Assembly (NCBI GenBank): GCA_945861615.1
Contig: CAMAVH010000006.1
Coordinates: forward strand, 1 to 48,755
Origin: Rhizobium sp. Q54
Lineage (GTDB): Bacteria > Pseudomonadota > Alphaproteobacteria > SMXQ01
Direction of reading: 5' to 3'
DNA length: 48,755 nt
The notes beneath the pieces were generated by a model that had not been told where the DNA came from, did no database searches, and saw only the letters and a list, made by a program, of their open reading frames with translations. The stretch's first letter is position 1; each line of letters starts with the position of its first letter. Position numbers and translations under genes: made by a program. Positions 33,135-46,585 of the stretch are shown here, piece after piece.

Positions 33135-34313
33135 ATGGCCGAACATCAGATTCAGAACTTCACCTTAAACTTCGGGCCGCAGCATCCGGCGGCCCACGGC
33201 GTGCTGCGCCTCGTTCTCGAGATGGACGGCGAAGTTATCGAGCGCGCCGATCCGCATGTCGGGCTGCTGCATCGTGGCACCGAGAAACTCATCGAGTATA
33301 AGACCTACCTGCAGGCCGTGCCCTATTTCGACCGCCTCGATTATGTCGCGCCGATGTCGCAGGAGCATGCCTTCGCGCTGGCGGTCGAGCGCCTGCTCGG
33401 CATTCAGGCGCCGATCCGCGCGCAATACATCCGCGTGCTGTTCGCCGAGATCAGCCGTTTGCTCAACCATCTGTTGAACATCAACAGCTTCGCCATGGAC
33501 GTCGGCGCCATGACGCCGATGCTGTGGGGCTTCGAGGAGCGCGAAAAGCTGATGGAGTTCTACGAGCGCGCGTCGGGCGCGCGCCTCCATGCGGCTTACT
33601 TCCGTCCCGGCGGCGTGCATCTCGACCTGCCGGTCGGCCTGATCGACGACATCATGACCTTCGTGGAAAACTTCCCGAAGCATATGAACGACGTCGATAC
33701 GCTGCTGACTGGCAACCGTATTTTCCGCCAGCGCACCGTCGACATCGGCGTCTGCTCGGCCGAGGACTGCTACGACTGGGGTTTCACCGGCCCGATGCTG
33801 CGCGGCTCGGGCGTCGCCTGGGATCTGCGCAAGTCGCAGCCCTACGACGTCTACGACAAGATGGATTTCGACATCCCCGTCGGCAAGAACGGCGACTGCT
33901 TCGACCGCTACCTCGTCCGCATGGAAGAGATGCGCCAGAGCCTGCGCATCATCCGCCAGTGCTGCGAGCAGTTGCCCGAAGGCCCGGTCATGATCGAGAA
34001 CAACAAGATCGCGCCGCCCAAGCGCGCCGAGATGAAGCGCTCGATGGAAGCCCTGATTCATCACTTCAAACTCTATACCGAGGGCTATCACGTGCCCGCC
34101 GGCGAGATTTATGCCGCCGTCGAAGCGCCGAAGGGCGAGTTCGGCGTCTATGTCGTCTCCGACGGCAGCAACAAGCCCTATCGCTGCAAGATCCGCGCGC
34201 CGGGCTTCGCCCATCTGCAGGGCCTCGATTTCCTGTCCAAGGGACATATGCTGGCCGACGTCGTCGCCATCATCGGCTCCCTCGACATCGTTTTCGGCGA
34301 GATCGATCGATGA
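33135..34313 (+). CDS. nuoD: NADH-quinone oxidoreductase subunit D
   Basis: 392 residues from [33 protein letters not shown] (AGAGGACATCCC upstream). The ORF is open far to the left in this frame, but that part overlaps nuoC. NuoD (49-kDa subunit) forms most of the quinone pocket beside cluster N2; the GPQHPAAHG loop carries the quinone-site His. Other family blocks are [57 protein letters not shown] and [23 protein letters not shown]. The stop overlaps the start of nuoE (ATGA). Confidence 0.98.
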   Translation: MAEHQIQNFTLNFGPQHPAAHGVLRLVLEMDGEVIERADPHVGLLHRGTEKLIEYKTYLQAVPYFDRLDYVAPMSQEHAFALAVERLLGIQAPIRAQYIRVLFAEISRLLNHLLNINSFAMDVGAMTPMLWGFEEREKLMEFYERASGARLHAAYFRPGGVHLDLPVGLIDDIMTFVENFPKHMNDVDTLLTGNRIFRQRTVDIGVCSAEDCYDWGFTGPMLRGSGVAWDLRKSQPYDVYDKMDFDIPVGKNGDCFDRYLVRMEEMRQSLRIIRQCCEQLPEGPVMIENNKIAPPKRAEMKRSMEALIHHFKLYTEGYHVPAGEIYAAVEAPKGEFGVYVVSDGSNKPYRCKIRAPGFAHLQGLDFLSKGHMLADVVAIIGSLDIVFGEIDR

Positions 34314-34933
34314 GCGTCTATCCTGAACACCGCCCGGCCGGGCAGGGCGAGCCCTTCGTCTTCACCGCGGAGATGAAGGCCAAGGCCGATGCGCATATCG
34401 CCAAATATCCGGCGGGCCGCCAGCAGAGCGCGGTGATGCCGTTGCTCGATCTGGCGCAGCGCCAGAACGGCGGCTGGCTCAGCAAGGAAGCGCTCGCCCA
34501 TGTGGCGGACATTCTCGGCATGCCGGTGATGCGCGTTTACGAGGTCGCCAGCTTCTACACGATGTACAACCTGCAACCGGTCGGCAAAAACCTGGTGCAG
34601 GTCTGCACGACGACACCTTGTTGGTTGCGCGGCTCCGGCGACGTGGTTGCCGCCTGCGAGAAGCATCTCGGTATCGCTGTCGGTGAGACGACGGCCGACG
34701 GCAAGTTCACGCTGCGCGAAGTCGAATGCCTCGGCGCCTGCGTCAATGCGCCTGTGGTGCAAGTCGCCGACGATTATTACGAGGACGTGGCGGTGAGCCA
34801 TGTGCCGGGCCTGCTCGATGCGCTGGGGCGCGGCGAGACGCCGAAGGCCGGCTCGCTGATCGGCCGTCAAACCTCAGCGCCCGAGGGCGGCGCGCTGACC
34901 CTTAAAGACATTCCCGCGAAGCAGGGCGCCTAA
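34310..34933 (+). CDS. nuoE: NADH-quinone oxidoreductase subunit E
   Basis: 207 residues starting at the ATG that overlaps the nuoD stop by 4 bases. It is the 24-kDa thioredoxin-like subunit with the [2Fe-2S] cluster N1a: ligands in [12 protein letters not shown] and [10 protein letters not shown] (about 95-152). The N-terminal helical part ([40 protein letters not shown]) is typical. The C-terminal tail past the cluster domain ([28 protein letters not shown]) is longer than in E. coli, as usual for Alphaproteobacteria. nuoF begins 2 bp after it. Confidence 0.97.
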   Translation: MSVYPEHRPAGQGEPFVFTAEMKAKADAHIAKYPAGRQQSAVMPLLDLAQRQNGGWLSKEALAHVADILGMPVMRVYEVASFYTMYNLQPVGKNLVQVCTTTPCWLRGSGDVVAACEKHLGIAVGETTADGKFTLREVECLGACVNAPVVQVADDYYEDVAVSHVPGLLDALGRGETPKAGSLIGRQTSAPEGGALTLKDIPAKQGA

Positions 34934-34935
34934 TC

Positions 34936-36228
34936 ATGCTGAGCGATAAAGACCGCATTTTCACCAATCTCTACGGCCAGCAGGACTTCCGCCTGGCCGC
35001 CGCGCGCGCGCGCGGCGATTGGGACGGCACCAAAGAGATTCTCGCGCGCGGGCGCGACGCCATCATCGAAGAGATGAAGAAGTCCGGCCTGCGCGGTCGC
35101 GGCGGCGCCGGCTTCCCGACCGGCTTGAAATGGTCCTTCATGCCCAAGCAGTCGGATGGCCGGCCGAGCTACTTGGTCGTCAATGCCGACGAGGGCGAGC
35201 CGGGCACCTGCAAAGACCGCGACATGATGCGCCACGATCCGCACAAGCTGATCGAAGGCTGCCTGATCGCCGGCTTCGCCATCAACGCGGTGGCCGGTTA
35301 CATCTATATCCGCGGCGAGTTCTACCGCGAGGCCGAGAACCTGCAGATCGCCATCGACGAGGCCTATGCCGCCGGTCTGCTCGGCAAGAACGCCTGCGGC
35401 TCGGGCTACGATTACGATCTGTTCGTCCATCGCGGCGCCGGCGCTTACATTTGCGGCGAAGAGACCGCGCTGATCGAAAGCCTCGAAGGCAAGAAGGGCC
35501 AGCCGCGCCTCAAGCCGCCGTTCCCGGCGGGCGCCGGCCTCTATGGCTGCCCGACCACCGTGAACAACGTCGAGAGCATCGCCGTCGCCCCGACCATCCT
35601 GCGCCGCGGCGCCTCCTGGTTCGCCGGCCTCGGCCGTCCGAACAACGTCGGCACCAAGGTCTTCTGCATTTCCGGCCATGTGAACAAGCCGTGCAATGTC
35701 GAAGAAGAGATGGGCATTCCGCTGAAAGAGCTGATCGAGAAGCATGCCGGCGGCGTGCGCGGCGGTTGGGACAATCTGCTGGCCGTCGTTCCCGGCGGCT
35801 CGTCGGTGCCGATCCTGCCGAAATCGATCTGCGACACCGTGCTGATGGACTTCGACAGCCTGAAGGAGGTCAAGTCAGGCCTCGGCACGGCGGCGGTCAT
35901 CGTCATGGACAAGTCGACCGACGTGGTGAAGGCCATCGCGCGCTTCTCCAAATTCTACATGCACGAAAGCTGCGGCCAGTGCACGCCGTGCCGCGAAGGC
36001 ACCGGCTGGCTGTGGCGCGTCATGGAGCGCATGGTGAAGGGCAACGCGACATCGGGCGAAATCGACATGCTCGAGGAAGTCTCGCGCGAGATCGAAGGCC
36101 ATACCATTTGCGCGCTCGGCGACGCGGCCGCTTGGCCGGTGCAGGGCCTCATTCGTCATTTCCGCCCGGTCATGGAAGCGCGCATCGCCGCCTATCGCAG
36201 CGGCTTGCAGCGCAGCGCGGCGGAGTAG
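34936..36228 (+). CDS. nuoF: NADH-quinone oxidoreductase subunit F
   Basis: 430 residues. NuoF binds NADH and FMN and passes electrons to cluster N3. FMN/NADH-site motifs [20 protein letters not shown] (about 52-71) and [26 protein letters not shown] (about 90-115) are complete. [32 protein letters not shown] follows, and the [4Fe-4S] ligands lie in [15 protein letters not shown] (about 345-359) and [16 protein letters not shown]. Placed between nuoE and nuoG with very short gaps (2 and 9 bp). Confidence 0.99.
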   Translation: MLSDKDRIFTNLYGQQDFRLAAARARGDWDGTKEILARGRDAIIEEMKKSGLRGRGGAGFPTGLKWSFMPKQSDGRPSYLVVNADEGEPGTCKDRDMMRHDPHKLIEGCLIAGFAINAVAGYIYIRGEFYREAENLQIAIDEAYAAGLLGKNACGSGYDYDLFVHRGAGAYICGEETALIESLEGKKGQPRLKPPFPAGAGLYGCPTTVNNVESIAVAPTILRRGASWFAGLGRPNNVGTKVFCISGHVNKPCNVEEEMGIPLKELIEKHAGGVRGGWDNLLAVVPGGSSVPILPKSICDTVLMDFDSLKEVKSGLGTAAVIVMDKSTDVVKAIARFSKFYMHESCGQCTPCREGTGWLWRVMERMVKGNATSGEIDMLEEVSREIEGHTICALGDAAAWPVQGLIRHFRPVMEARIAAYRSGLQRSAAE

Positions 36229-36237
36229 GGGAGCGTC

Positions 36238-38313
36238 ATGCCCAAAGTCACAGTCGACGGCACCGAACTCGAGATCGCGGCAGGCAGCACCGTGCTGCAG
36301 GCCTGCGAAGTCGCCGGCGTCGAAATTCCGCGCTTCTGCTACCACGAGCGCCTGTCCATCGCCGGCAATTGCCGCATGTGCCTGGTCGAGGTCGAGAAAT
36401 CGCCCAAGCCGGTGGCGTCCTGCGCCATGCCGATCAACGAAGGCATGGTGATCAAGACCGACACGCCGATGGTGCATAAGGCGCGCAAGGGCGTGATGGA
36501 GATGCTGCTCATCAACCATCCGCTCGATTGCCCGATTTGCGACCAGGGCGGCGAATGCGATCTGCAGGATCAGGCGCTCGGCTACGGCTTCGACAAGTCG
36601 CGCTATTCCGAGAACAAGCGCGCCGTGAAGGACAAGAACTTCGGCCCGCTGATCGAGACGCATATGACGCGCTGCATCCATTGCACGCGCTGCGTCCGCT
36701 TCAGCACCGAAGTGGCCGGCGTGCCGGACATCGGCGCCATCGGCCGCGGCGAGCATATGGAGATCACCACCTATCTCGATGCCGCGGTCGGCTCTGAGAT
36801 GTCGGGCAACGTCATCGATCTATGCCCGGTCGGCGCGCTGGTCTCAAAGCCTTACGCATTCACCGCGCGCCCGTGGGAATTGAAGAAGACCGAATCGATC
36901 GACGTGATGGATGCAGTCGGCAGCAACATCCGCATCGACGCGCGCGGCCCCGAGGTCATGCGTGTCCTGCCGCGTCTCAACGAAGACGTGAACGAGGAGT
37001 GGATTTCCGACAAGACGCGCTTCGCCTATGACGGCCTGAAGCGCCAGCGCCTCGACCGTCCGTACCTGCGCGAGAACGGCAAGCTGCGCGAAGCGACCTG
37101 GGACGAAGTGTTCCTCGCCGTCTCGGCCAAGCTGAAAGCGACGGCTGGCGACAAGATCGCCGCCATCGCCGGCGACCTCGCCGACGCCGAATCGATGTAT
37201 GCGCTCAAGGAATTGTTCGTCTCGCTCGGCAGCAAGAATCTCGACTGCCGCCAGGACGGCGCCAAGCTCGACGCCACGTCGCGCGCCTCCTACATCTTCA
37301 ACAGCGGTATCGCCGGCATCGAACAGGCCGACGTCGTGCTGCTGATCGGCACCAACCCGCGTCTGGAAGCGCCGATCGTCAACGCCCGCTTGCGCAAGCG
37401 CTACCTGATGGGCGGCTTCAAGATCGCCTCGATCGGCCCGGCGCTCGATCTCAGCTTCCCGCTCGAGAGCCTCGGCGCCGGCCCGCAGACGCTGAGCGAC
37501 CTGGCTGCCGGCAAACATGGCTTCGCCGAAGCGCTCAAGGCCGCCAAGAACCCGATGATCATCGTCGGCCAGGGCGCGCTCGCCCGCGCCGACGGCAGCG
37601 CCGTGCTCGCCGCCGCGCGCAAGCTGGCGGAGGCCTCGGGCGTCGTGAAGGACGGCTGGAACGGCTTCAACGTCTTGCACACGGCAGCTTCTCGCGTCGG
37701 CGGCCTCGACCTCGGCTTTGTGCCCAGTTTAAATAAGGACGGGCAGGGCGGACGCGACGTCGCCGGCATTCTCGAGGGCGCGCAATCGGGCGCGGTCGAG
37801 GTCGTCTATCTGCTCGGCGCCGACGAGATCGACAACACGAAGCTCGGCAAGGCCTTCGTCATTTACCAGGGCCATCATGGCGATGCCGGCGCGCACCGCG
37901 CCGACGTCATCCTGCCGGGCGCCGCCTATACCGAGAAAGACGGCACTTACGTAAATACCGAGGGCCGGGTGCAGCGCGCCAAGCGCGCCGCCTTCCCGCT
38001 CGGCGAGGCGCGCGAGGATTGGAAGATCGTCCGCGCCCTGTCCCAGGTGATCGGCAAGACCTTGCCGTTCGACAGCATCCAGCAGTTGCGCGCCAAGATG
38101 GCTGCCGCCCATCCGACCTTCGCGACGCTCGACGCGTTGCTGCCGGCGACCTGGGGCAGCTTCGGTCAGGAAGGCAGCATGGACGGCGCGGCCTTCCGCA
38201 CACCGATCAGCAATTTCTACATGACGGACCCGATCTCGCGGGCCTCCGTCACGATGGCCAAGTGCGCCGAGGTTCAGTCCTCGCGCTCCAAGGATACCGG
38301 CACCCATGGCTGA
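36238..38313 (+). CDS. nuoG: NADH-quinone oxidoreductase subunit G
   Basis: 691 residues; the 75-kDa subunit that carries the rest of the peripheral-arm clusters. An N-terminal ferredoxin-like [2Fe-2S] domain has [19 protein letters not shown] (about 36-54) with a further Cys in VASCAMP. The His-ligated N5 and N4 regions follow ([20 protein letters not shown] about 98-117; [19 protein letters not shown] about 142-160; [11 protein letters not shown] about 190-200). The rest is a molybdopterin-oxidoreductase-like fold that has no molybdenum site in this family. Size fits the shorter mitochondrial-type NuoG. It overlaps nuoH by 8 bases. Confidence 0.98.
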   Translation: MPKVTVDGTELEIAAGSTVLQACEVAGVEIPRFCYHERLSIAGNCRMCLVEVEKSPKPVASCAMPINEGMVIKTDTPMVHKARKGVMEMLLINHPLDCPICDQGGECDLQDQALGYGFDKSRYSENKRAVKDKNFGPLIETHMTRCIHCTRCVRFSTEVAGVPDIGAIGRGEHMEITTYLDAAVGSEMSGNVIDLCPVGALVSKPYAFTARPWELKKTESIDVMDAVGSNIRIDARGPEVMRVLPRLNEDVNEEWISDKTRFAYDGLKRQRLDRPYLRENGKLREATWDEVFLAVSAKLKATAGDKIAAIAGDLADAESMYALKELFVSLGSKNLDCRQDGAKLDATSRASYIFNSGIAGIEQADVVLLIGTNPRLEAPIVNARLRKRYLMGGFKIASIGPALDLSFPLESLGAGPQTLSDLAAGKHGFAEALKAAKNPMIIVGQGALARADGSAVLAAARKLAEASGVVKDGWNGFNVLHTAASRVGGLDLGFVPSLNKDGQGGRDVAGILEGAQSGAVEVVYLLGADEIDNTKLGKAFVIYQGHHGDAGAHRADVILPGAAYTEKDGTYVNTEGRVQRAKRAAFPLGEAREDWKIVRALSQVIGKTLPFDSIQQLRAKMAAAHPTFATLDALLPATWGSFGQEGSMDGAAFRTPISNFYMTDPISRASVTMAKCAEVQSSRSKDTGTHG

Positions 38314-39328
38314 GCTCTGGACTTCATACGGTTGGCCGACGCTGCTGATCCTGCTGCAGATCGCCGCGATTCTCGTGCCGTTGCTGGTGGCGGTCGCCTA
38401 CCTGACCTACGCCGAGCGCCGCGTCATCGGCGCCATGCAGATCCGCAAGGGGCCCAACGTCGTCGGCCCGTTTGGTCTGCTGCAGCCTTTCGCCGACGCG
38501 GTGAAGCTGATCTTCAAGGAAACCGTGCTGCCGGCCGGCGCCAACAAGGTGGTCTTCATCCTGGCGCCGCTGCTGACCTTCACGCTCAGCCTGGTCGCCT
38601 GGGCGGTCATCCCCTTTGGCGAGGGCTTGGTGCTGTCCGACATCAACGTCGGCGTGCTCTATCTCTTCGCCATCTCCTCGCTTGGCGTCTACGGCATCAT
38701 CATGGCCGGCTGGGCGTCCAACTCGAAATATGCCTTCCTCGGCGCGCTGCGCTCCGCCGCGCAGATGGTGTCCTACGAAGTCTCCATCGGCTTCGTCATG
38801 ATCACCGTGCTGCTCTGCGTCGGCTCGTTGAATCTGTCCGACATCGTGCGGGCCCAGCAAGACGGCGTCTGGTTCGCCCTGCCGCTGCTGCCGATGTTCG
38901 TCATTTTCTTCATTTCGGCTCTGGCCGAGACCAACCGCTCGCCCTTCGACCTGGTCGAGGCGGAAGCTGAGTTGGTTGCCGGCTACAACGTCGAATATTC
39001 CTCCATGGCCTTCGGCCTGTTCATGCTCGGCGAATACGCCAACATGATCCTGATGAGCGGCATCACGACGATTCTGTTCCTCGGCGGTTGGCTGCCGCCG
39101 CTGGACATCGCGCCTTTCAACTGGATTCCCGGCCCGATCTGGTTCGCCCTGAAAATCTCGCTGCTGCTGTTCGTCTTCCTCTGGGTGCGCGCCACCATGC
39201 CGCGCTACCGCTACGACCAGTTGATGCGCCTCGGCTGGAAAGTATTCTTGCCGTTCTCGCTGTTCTGGGTCGTGTTGACCGCCGGCGTGCTGCTCGCCTT
39301 CGGTTGGCTGCCGGGTAAGGGGATCTGA
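38306..39328 (+). CDS. nuoH: NADH-quinone oxidoreductase subunit H
   Basis: 340 residues, an eight-helix membrane subunit that closes the quinone chamber. The start overlaps nuoG by 8 bases. Family blocks: [41 protein letters not shown] (about 32-72), [25 protein letters not shown], and [29 protein letters not shown] (about 210-238), each with the conserved charged residues of the quinone funnel. The C-terminal [18 protein letters not shown] is also standard. nuoI starts 2 bases after it. Confidence 0.98.
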   Translation: MAELWTSYGWPTLLILLQIAAILVPLLVAVAYLTYAERRVIGAMQIRKGPNVVGPFGLLQPFADAVKLIFKETVLPAGANKVVFILAPLLTFTLSLVAWAVIPFGEGLVLSDINVGVLYLFAISSLGVYGIIMAGWASNSKYAFLGALRSAAQMVSYEVSIGFVMITVLLCVGSLNLSDIVRAQQDGVWFALPLLPMFVIFFISALAETNRSPFDLVEAEAELVAGYNVEYSSMAFGLFMLGEYANMILMSGITTILFLGGWLPPLDIAPFNWIPGPIWFALKISLLLFVFLWVRATMPRYRYDQLMRLGWKVFLPFSLFWVVLTAGVLLAFGWLPGKGI

Positions 39329-39330
39329 CC

Positions 39331-39819
39331 ATGGCTTTTCTCGATCGCTCCGCCCGCACGCTGTTCCTGTACGAGATTCTCGTCGGCCTGAGCATGACTT
39401 TCCGCTACATGTTCAAGCGCAAGGTCACCATCAACTACCCGTACGAAAAAGGTCCGCTCAGCACGCGCTTCCGCGGCGAGCATGCTTTGCGCCGCTATCC
39501 GAACGGCGAAGAACGCTGCATTGCCTGCAAGCTGTGCGAGGCGATCTGCCCGGCCCAGGCCATCACGATCGAGGCCGAGCCGCGCATCGACGGCAGCCGC
39601 CGCACGACGCGCTACGACATCGATATGACCAAATGCATCTACTGCGGCCTCTGCGAGGAAGCCTGTCCGGTGGACGCCATCGTCGAAGGGCCGAATTTCG
39701 AGTTCGCCACCGAGACGCGAGAAGAGCTGATGTACAACAAAGACAAATTGCTGGCGAATGGCGAGCGGTGGGAGGCGGAAATCGCCAACCGCCTGACCGC
39801 CGAAGCGCCCTACCGCTGA
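39331..39819 (+). CDS. nuoI: NADH-quinone oxidoreductase subunit I
   Basis: 162 residues, the ferredoxin-like subunit with clusters N6a and N6b. Two [4Fe-4S] motifs are intact: [18 protein letters not shown] (about 59-76) and [17 protein letters not shown] (about 99-115). The N-terminal amphipathic helix ([30 protein letters not shown]) docks it on NuoH, and [17 protein letters not shown] is the family signature. Length equals the mitochondrial TYKY-type subunit. Confidence 0.98.
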   Translation: MAFLDRSARTLFLYEILVGLSMTFRYMFKRKVTINYPYEKGPLSTRFRGEHALRRYPNGEERCIACKLCEAICPAQAITIEAEPRIDGSRRTTRYDIDMTKCIYCGLCEEACPVDAIVEGPNFEFATETREELMYNKDKLLANGERWEAEIANRLTAEAPYR

Positions 39820-39849
39820 GCTGCGGGCCGAAATACGAAGGGGACGAGC

Positions 39850-39921
39850 GTGACGATCCATTTCCATTGCGCGGCTGCGCGTCATTTCCAGGGCGCCGCT
39901 GCGCGCCGCAGCAAGGGCTGA
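39850..39921 (+). CDS. Possible 23-residue micro-ORF between nuoI and nuoJ
   Basis: GTG start behind GAAGGGGACGAGC, stop TGA 4 bases before the nuoJ ATG. The product would be VTIHFHCAAARHFQGAAARR followed by SKG: short, basic, with three His and one Cys. The gap of 106 bp is the widest inside the operon after nuoA, and every other junction is under 50 bp. There is no homology I recognise; it could be a translational coupler for nuoJ or simply leader sequence. Confidence 0.25.
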   Translation: MTIHFHCAAARHFQGAAARRSKG

Positions 39922-39925
39922 CGCC

Positions 39926-40540
39926 ATGATCGTGCAGGCGCTCGCCTTCTATCTGTTCGCCGCGGTGGCCATCGCCTCGGGCGTGATGGTCATCGCCGCG
40001 CGCAACCCGGTGCATTCGGTGCTGTTTCTGATCCTCGCCTTCTTCAACGCGGCGGGCCTTTTCGTGCTGATGGGCGCCGAATTCATCGCCATGATCCTGG
40101 TGATCGTCTATGTCGGCGCCGTCGCTGTGCTGTTCCTCTTCGTCGTGATGATGCTCGACATCAACTTCGTCGAACTGCGCCAGGGCTTCCTGCAATATCT
40201 GCCGATCGGCGGCCTGATCGGCGTGATTCTCCTCGTCGAGCTGCTGTTCGTCTTCGCCAGCTGGGCCGTTCTGCCCGATGCCGGCATGCTGGCTGCGGCC
40301 CCCGTGCCGCCGGCGGAGGCGGTAAGCAACACCCGGGCCCTCGGCCGGCTGCTCTATACGAACTACGTCTACCTATTCCAGGCCTCGGGCATGGTGCTGT
40401 TGGTCGCCATGATCGGCGCCATCGTGCTGACGCTGCGCTCGCGCGAAGGCGTGCGGCGCCAGAGCATCTCCAAGCAGATCGGCCGCAAGGTCGAGGACAG
40501 CGTTGAAATCAAAAAGGTCGAGACGGGGACGGGCATCTGA
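39926..40540 (+). CDS. nuoJ: NADH-quinone oxidoreductase subunit J
   Basis: 204 residues, membrane subunit with five helices (about 3-21, 28-48, 53-76, 91-113, 144-166). The [53 protein letters not shown] block is the ND6 signature, including the pi-bulge helix that couples the quinone site to the proton channels. The C-terminal [12 protein letters not shown] and a basic tail face the cytoplasm. One base separates it from nuoK. Confidence 0.97.
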   Translation: MIVQALAFYLFAAVAIASGVMVIAARNPVHSVLFLILAFFNAAGLFVLMGAEFIAMILVIVYVGAVAVLFLFVVMMLDINFVELRQGFLQYLPIGGLIGVILLVELLFVFASWAVLPDAGMLAAAPVPPAEAVSNTRALGRLLYTNYVYLFQASGMVLLVAMIGAIVLTLRSREGVRRQSISKQIGRKVEDSVEIKKVETGTGI

Positions 40541-40541
40541 G

Positions 40542-40850
40542 ATGGAAATTACCCTCGCCCATTATCTCAGCGTCGCCGCTGTGCTCTTCACGCTTGGCGT
40601 TTTCGGCATTTTCCTCAACCGCAAGAACGTCATCATCATTCTGATGTCGGTCGAGCTGATGCTGCTCGCCGTCAACATCAACCTGGTGGCCTTCTCGACC
40701 CATCTCGGCGATCTGGTCGGCCAGATATTCGCCATGTTCGTCCTCACGGTGGCGGCGGCGGAGGCGGCTATCGGCCTTGCCATCCTCGTCGTCTATTTCC
40801 GCAACCGCGGTTCCATCGCGGTTGAGGACATCAATATGATGAAGGGCTAG
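40542..40850 (+). CDS. nuoK: NADH-quinone oxidoreductase subunit K
   Basis: 102 residues from [51 protein letters not shown]; an in-frame start at 40503 lies within nuoJ and is rejected. Three transmembrane helices. The two membrane glutamates needed for proton movement are visible (SVELML about 36 and [10 protein letters not shown] about 72). Nine bases separate it from nuoL. Confidence 0.97.
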   Translation: MEITLAHYLSVAAVLFTLGVFGIFLNRKNVIIILMSVELMLLAVNINLVAFSTHLGDLVGQIFAMFVLTVAAAEAAIGLAILVVYFRNRGSIAVEDINMMKG

Positions 40851-40859
40851 GGCAGGGCC

Positions 40860-42788
40860 ATGTACTCCGCCGCTATTTTTCTGCCTCTGATCGGGGCGAT
40901 CATCGCCGGGTTCTTCGGCCGCATCATCGGCGACCGTGGCGCGCAGATCGTCACCTGCATCTGCCTGCTGACCTCGGCCGTATTGGCCGTGCCGATCTTC
41001 TATCAGGTCGCCATCCTCGGCCAAGCGCGCGACATCCAGGTGCTGCAGTGGATCTCGTCCGGCGCGCTCGAGGCCTCCTGGGCCCTGCGCTTCGATACGC
41101 TGAGCGCCGTGATGCTCTGCGTCGTCACCTGGGTCTCGTCGGCGGTGCATGTCTATTCGATCGGCTATATGTCGCACGACAAGTCGATCCCGCGTTTCAT
41201 GTCTTACTTGTCGCTCTTCACCTTCATGATGCTGATGTTAGTGACGGCCGACAATTTCGTGCAGATGTTCTTCGGCTGGGAAGGCGTCGGCGTCGCCTCC
41301 TACCTGCTGATCGGCTTCTGGTACGAGAAGCCCTCGGCCAATGCCGCGGCGATCAAGGCCTTCGTGGTCAACCGTGTCGGCGACTTCGGCTTCGCCCTCG
41401 GCATCATGGCGACGTTCTTCCTCTACAACAGCGTCAGCTTCGACGCCGTGTTCGAGGCGACGCCGGCCATGACGGCAACGGTGCTCGATTTCGCCGGCTT
41501 GCAAATTCCCGCCCTGACGTTGATCTGCCTGCTGCTGTTCATCGGCGCCATGGGCAAGTCGGCCCAACTCGGCCTGCATACTTGGTTGCCGGACGCCATG
41601 GAAGGCCCGACCCCGGTGTCCGCCCTCATCCATGCCGCGACGATGGTGACGGCCGGCGTCTTCATGGTTTGCCGTCTGTCGCCGATGTTCGAATTCTCCG
41701 AGACGGCGCTGACCACCGTGACCATCGTCGGCGCCAGCACGGCGATCTTCGCCGCCACCGTCGGCCTGGTGCAGACCGACATCAAGCGCGTCATCGCCTA
41801 TTCGACCTGCTCACAGCTCGGCTACATGTTCTTTGCCGCCGGCGTGTCGGCCTATCCCGCCGCTATGTTCCACCTGACGACTCACGCCTTCTTCAAAGCG
41901 CTCTTGTTCTTGGGCGCCGGCTCGGTGATTCACGCCATGTCCAACGAGCAGGACATGCGCAAGATGGGCGGCATCTTCAAGCTGATCCCGATCACCTATT
42001 TCCTGATGTGGATCGGCTCGCTGGCATTGGCCGGCATCCCGTTCTTCGCCGGCTACTGGTCGAAGGATATCGTGCTGGAGGCCGCCTGGGCTTCGGGCAG
42101 TTCGTCGGGCCATTACGCCTTCTGGCTCGGCGTCATCGCCGCGCTGCTGACGGCCTTCTATTCCTGGCGCCTGCTGCTGATGACCTTCCATGGCCGCGCC
42201 CGCGCCGACCATCACGTCATGAGCCATGTGCACGAGAGCCCTTACTCCATGCTGATCCCGATGATGGCGCTTGCCGTCGGCGCGATCTTCGCCGGCTGGG
42301 GCCTTTACGGCTATTTCGTCGGCGACGGCATGCATGAGTTCTGGGGTAAGGCGATCTTCATTGCGGAGAACCATACGGCGCTGCATGACGCGCATCATGT
42401 GCCGTTGTGGGTCAAGCTGGCGCCGCTTGTCGTCGCCGTTCTCGGAATCGCCGCCGCCTACTGGGCCTACCTCATCCGTCCGGGCATTCCCGCCGCCATG
42501 GCGCGCGAGATGCGCGGCCTCTACCTGTTCCTGTTGAACAAGTGGTACTTCGACGAGTTGTACGATTTCCTCTTCGTCCGCCCGGCCAAGCGCTTCGGCG
42601 CTTTCCTGTGGAAGCAGGGCGACGGCACGGTGATCGACGGCTTCGGCCCCAACGGCATCGCCGCCGGCACGGTCATGTTGGCGCGCCGCGCCGGCCGCCT
42701 GCAGACCGGCTATGTCTATCATTATGCTTTTGCCATGCTGATCGGCGTCGCCGCCTTCGTCAGCTGGTATCTCTTCGTGCGCGGGTAA
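40860..42788 (+). CDS. nuoL: NADH-quinone oxidoreductase subunit L
   Basis: 642 residues, the distal antiporter-like proton pump with the long lateral helix. Family blocks: SYMSHD-type [21 protein letters not shown] region, [25 protein letters not shown] (with the key Glu about 143), [37 protein letters not shown] (about 230-266), [22 protein letters not shown] and [16 protein letters not shown]. The C-terminal part (about 545-600) is the lateral helix and final anchor. Ten bases separate it from nuoM. Confidence 0.98.
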   Translation: MYSAAIFLPLIGAIIAGFFGRIIGDRGAQIVTCICLLTSAVLAVPIFYQVAILGQARDIQVLQWISSGALEASWALRFDTLSAVMLCVVTWVSSAVHVYSIGYMSHDKSIPRFMSYLSLFTFMMLMLVTADNFVQMFFGWEGVGVASYLLIGFWYEKPSANAAAIKAFVVNRVGDFGFALGIMATFFLYNSVSFDAVFEATPAMTATVLDFAGLQIPALTLICLLLFIGAMGKSAQLGLHTWLPDAMEGPTPVSALIHAATMVTAGVFMVCRLSPMFEFSETALTTVTIVGASTAIFAATVGLVQTDIKRVIAYSTCSQLGYMFFAAGVSAYPAAMFHLTTHAFFKALLFLGAGSVIHAMSNEQDMRKMGGIFKLIPITYFLMWIGSLALAGIPFFAGYWSKDIVLEAAWASGSSSGHYAFWLGVIAALLTAFYSWRLLLMTFHGRARADHHVMSHVHESPYSMLIPMMALAVGAIFAGWGLYGYFVGDGMHEFWGKAIFIAENHTALHDAHHVPLWVKLAPLVVAVLGIAAAYWAYLIRPGIPAAMAREMRGLYLFLLNKWYFDELYDFLFVRPAKRFGAFLWKQGDGTVIDGFGPNGIAAGTVMLARRAGRLQTGYVYHYAFAMLIGVAAFVSWYLFVRG

Positions 42789-42798
42789 GAAGAACGTC

Positions 42799-44313
<1,515 letters not shown>

Positions 44314-44330
44314 GTGAGGGGCAAGCCGGC

Positions 44331-45782
44331 ATGACCAGCTTCGAGTTCAGCCAAATCCTTCCTGCCCTGCCGGAGGCCTTCCTCGCCGTCGCGGCGATGA
44401 TCGTGCTCATGTTCGGCGTGTTCAAGGGCGACTCCCACAGCCGAGCCGTCGGCTGGCTCGCCGTCTTGGTGCTCGCCGTTACCGCGGCCTTGGTGCTCGG
44501 CTCCCCGGTCAAGACGACGACGGTGACGCTCAACGGCTTGTTCGTGCTCGATAGCTTCGCGCGCTTCGCCAAGGTTCTCGTCATCCTCGGATCGGCCTTG
44601 GCGCTGATCATCTCGCTCGGCTATGTCGAGCGCGAGAAGTTTGCGCGGCCGGAATATTCCGTGCTGTTCCTGCTCGCCACGCTCGGCATGCTGATGATGC
44701 TGTCGGCCAACGACCTCATCTCGCTCTATGTCGGCCTGGAACTGCAAAGCCTGGCGCTCTATGTGACTGCGGCGATCCGCCGCGACTCATTGCGCGCCAC
44801 GGAAGCCGGCCTCAAGTATTTCGTCCTCGGCGCGCTGTCGTCCGGCATGCTGCTCTACGGCGCCTCGATGATCTACGGCTTCGCCGGCACCACCACCTTT
44901 GTCGGCCTGGCCAAGGCCTTCGCCGGCGGCGAAGCGCCGATCGGCGTCATCATCGGCCTGGCCTTCGTTGTCGCCGGCCTGGCGTTCAAGATTTCCGCCG
45001 TGCCGTTCCATATGTGGACGCCCGACGTCTATGAAGGTGCGCCGACCTCGGTGACCGCCTTCTTCGCCACCGCGCCCAAGGTCGCCGCCATGGGCCTGCT
45101 GGTCCGCGTCCTGATGGGGCCGTTCGCCGAACTGGCGGGGCAGTGGCAGCAGATCGTTGTCTTCCTCTCTGTCGCCTCCATGCTGCTCGGCGCCTTCGCC
45201 GCCATCAACCAGACCAATATCAAACGCCTGATGGCCTACAGTTCGATCGGCCATGTCGGCTATATGCTGGTCGGCCTCGCCTCGGCCAACGAATCGGGCA
45301 TCCGCGGCGTGGCCGTCTATCTGGCGATCTATCTGCTCGCCAACATCGGCACCTTCGCCTGCATCCTTTGCATGCGCGTGCGGGGCACCATGGTCGAGGA
45401 TATCTCCGACCTGCGCGGCCTGTCGAAGACCAGCCCGATGCTGGCTCTGGCGTTTGGCATTTTCATGTTCTCTATGGCCGGCATTCCGCCGCTTGCGGGG
45501 TTCTTCGCCAAGCTCTACGTGTTCATGGCCGCGATCGAGGCCAAGCTCTTCATCCTCGCCATCATCGGCGTGCTCTCCAGCGTCGTCTCGGCCTTCTACT
45601 ATCTGCGGATCGTCAAACTGATCTATTTCGACGAGGCGGCCGACCCGTTCGACAAGGCGATCGGCGGCGAGATGCGCTGGGTGCTCGCCGGCACCAGCGC
45701 CTTTACGCTGCTGTTCTTCGTTTGGCCGGCGCCCCTGGTCACCGGCGCAAGCTGGGCCGCCAAGGCCCTGTTCCCGGGATAA
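44331..45782 (+). CDS. nuoN: NADH-quinone oxidoreductase subunit N
   Basis: 483 residues, third antiporter-like subunit and last nuo gene. Landmarks: [32 protein letters not shown] (Glu about 137), [86 protein letters not shown] and [21 protein letters not shown]. The stop is followed after a single base by the birA GTG, so birA, coaX and rnj are probably expressed from the nuo transcript. No terminator was seen after nuoN. Confidence 0.98.
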   Translation: MTSFEFSQILPALPEAFLAVAAMIVLMFGVFKGDSHSRAVGWLAVLVLAVTAALVLGSPVKTTTVTLNGLFVLDSFARFAKVLVILGSALALIISLGYVEREKFARPEYSVLFLLATLGMLMMLSANDLISLYVGLELQSLALYVTAAIRRDSLRATEAGLKYFVLGALSSGMLLYGASMIYGFAGTTTFVGLAKAFAGGEAPIGVIIGLAFVVAGLAFKISAVPFHMWTPDVYEGAPTSVTAFFATAPKVAAMGLLVRVLMGPFAELAGQWQQIVVFLSVASMLLGAFAAINQTNIKRLMAYSSIGHVGYMLVGLASANESGIRGVAVYLAIYLLANIGTFACILCMRVRGTMVEDISDLRGLSKTSPMLALAFGIFMFSMAGIPPLAGFFAKLYVFMAAIEAKLFILAIIGVLSSVVSAFYYLRIVKLIYFDEAADPFDKAIGGEMRWVLAGTSAFTLLFFVWPAPLVTGASWAAKALFPG

Positions 45783-45783
45783 C

Positions 45784-46572
45784 GTGACCGGTACCCCGGC
45801 GCTCGATCCGTTCTATCGGCTCGTTCGCCTCGACGAGACCGCCAGCACCAACGACGACGCGCGCCGTTTGGCGGGCGAGGGGGCGCCGCAAGGCACGGTG
45901 GTCTGGGCCCTGCGCCAGAGCGCCGGGCGCGGGCGCCGCGGTCGTCGCTGGGACAGCCCGCCCGGGAATCTCTACATGTCGCTGCTGCTGCGGCCCGAGA
46001 TGCCGTTGGCGCGCGCCGGACAGATCGGCTTCCTCGCCGCTCTGGCGATCAGCGAAACTCTCGCGACGCTGTTGCCGGGCCGCCGCGTCGCCTGCAAATG
46101 GCCGAACGACGTGCTGATTGATGGCAAGAAGGCCGCCGGCCTGCTGCTCGAAAGCGAGGCGCGGCTCGGTGACGGACAAGAGGGCGGCTCGACCGATTGG
46201 CTGGTGCTCGGCCTCGGCGTCAATGTGGCGAGCCATCCCGAGGGCGTCGAGTTTCCGGCGACTTCGCTGGCCGCGCACGGCAGCGGGGCGGATGTGGCGG
46301 ATGTGTTGAGCGGAATCGCGGAGCGCTTCGCCGGCTGGTATGGCCGCTGGCAAGCCGAGGGCTTCGCGCCGGTGCGCCAGGCCTGGCTGGCGCGGGCGGC
46401 GGGCATCGGCGGCCCGGTGCGCGTGCGCTTCGAGACCCGCACGGAAGAGGGCGTCTTCGCCGGCCTTGACGGCGAGGGGGCTCTGCTTCTCCATAAGCCA
46501 GGCGCGGCGGCGCCTTTGCGCGTCACCGCCGGAGACCTGTTCTTTCCCGCCGCGACGGAGAAGGCCCAATGA
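45784..46572 (+). CDS. birA: Biotin-[acetyl-CoA-carboxylase] ligase
   Basis: 262 residues with a GTG start one base after nuoN. It activates biotin with ATP and attaches it to the carrier protein of acetyl-CoA carboxylase. The biotinyl-AMP loop SAGRGRRGRRWDSPPGNLYMSLLL (about 45-68), CKWPNDVLIDGKKAAGLLLE (about 104-123) and the GLGVNV strand are present. There is no N-terminal winged-helix domain, so it is a monofunctional (group I) ligase, not a biotin-operon repressor. The C-terminal SH3-like cap is about 215-258. Position after nuoN is the rule in Alphaproteobacteria. Confidence 0.96.
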   Translation: MTGTPALDPFYRLVRLDETASTNDDARRLAGEGAPQGTVVWALRQSAGRGRRGRRWDSPPGNLYMSLLLRPEMPLARAGQIGFLAALAISETLATLLPGRRVACKWPNDVLIDGKKAAGLLLESEARLGDGQEGGSTDWLVLGLGVNVASHPEGVEFPATSLAAHGSGADVADVLSGIAERFAGWYGRWQAEGFAPVRQAWLARAAGIGGPVRVRFETRTEEGVFAGLDGEGALLLHKPGAAAPLRVTAGDLFFPAATEKAQ

Positions 46573-46585
46573 TCCTGGTGACGCC

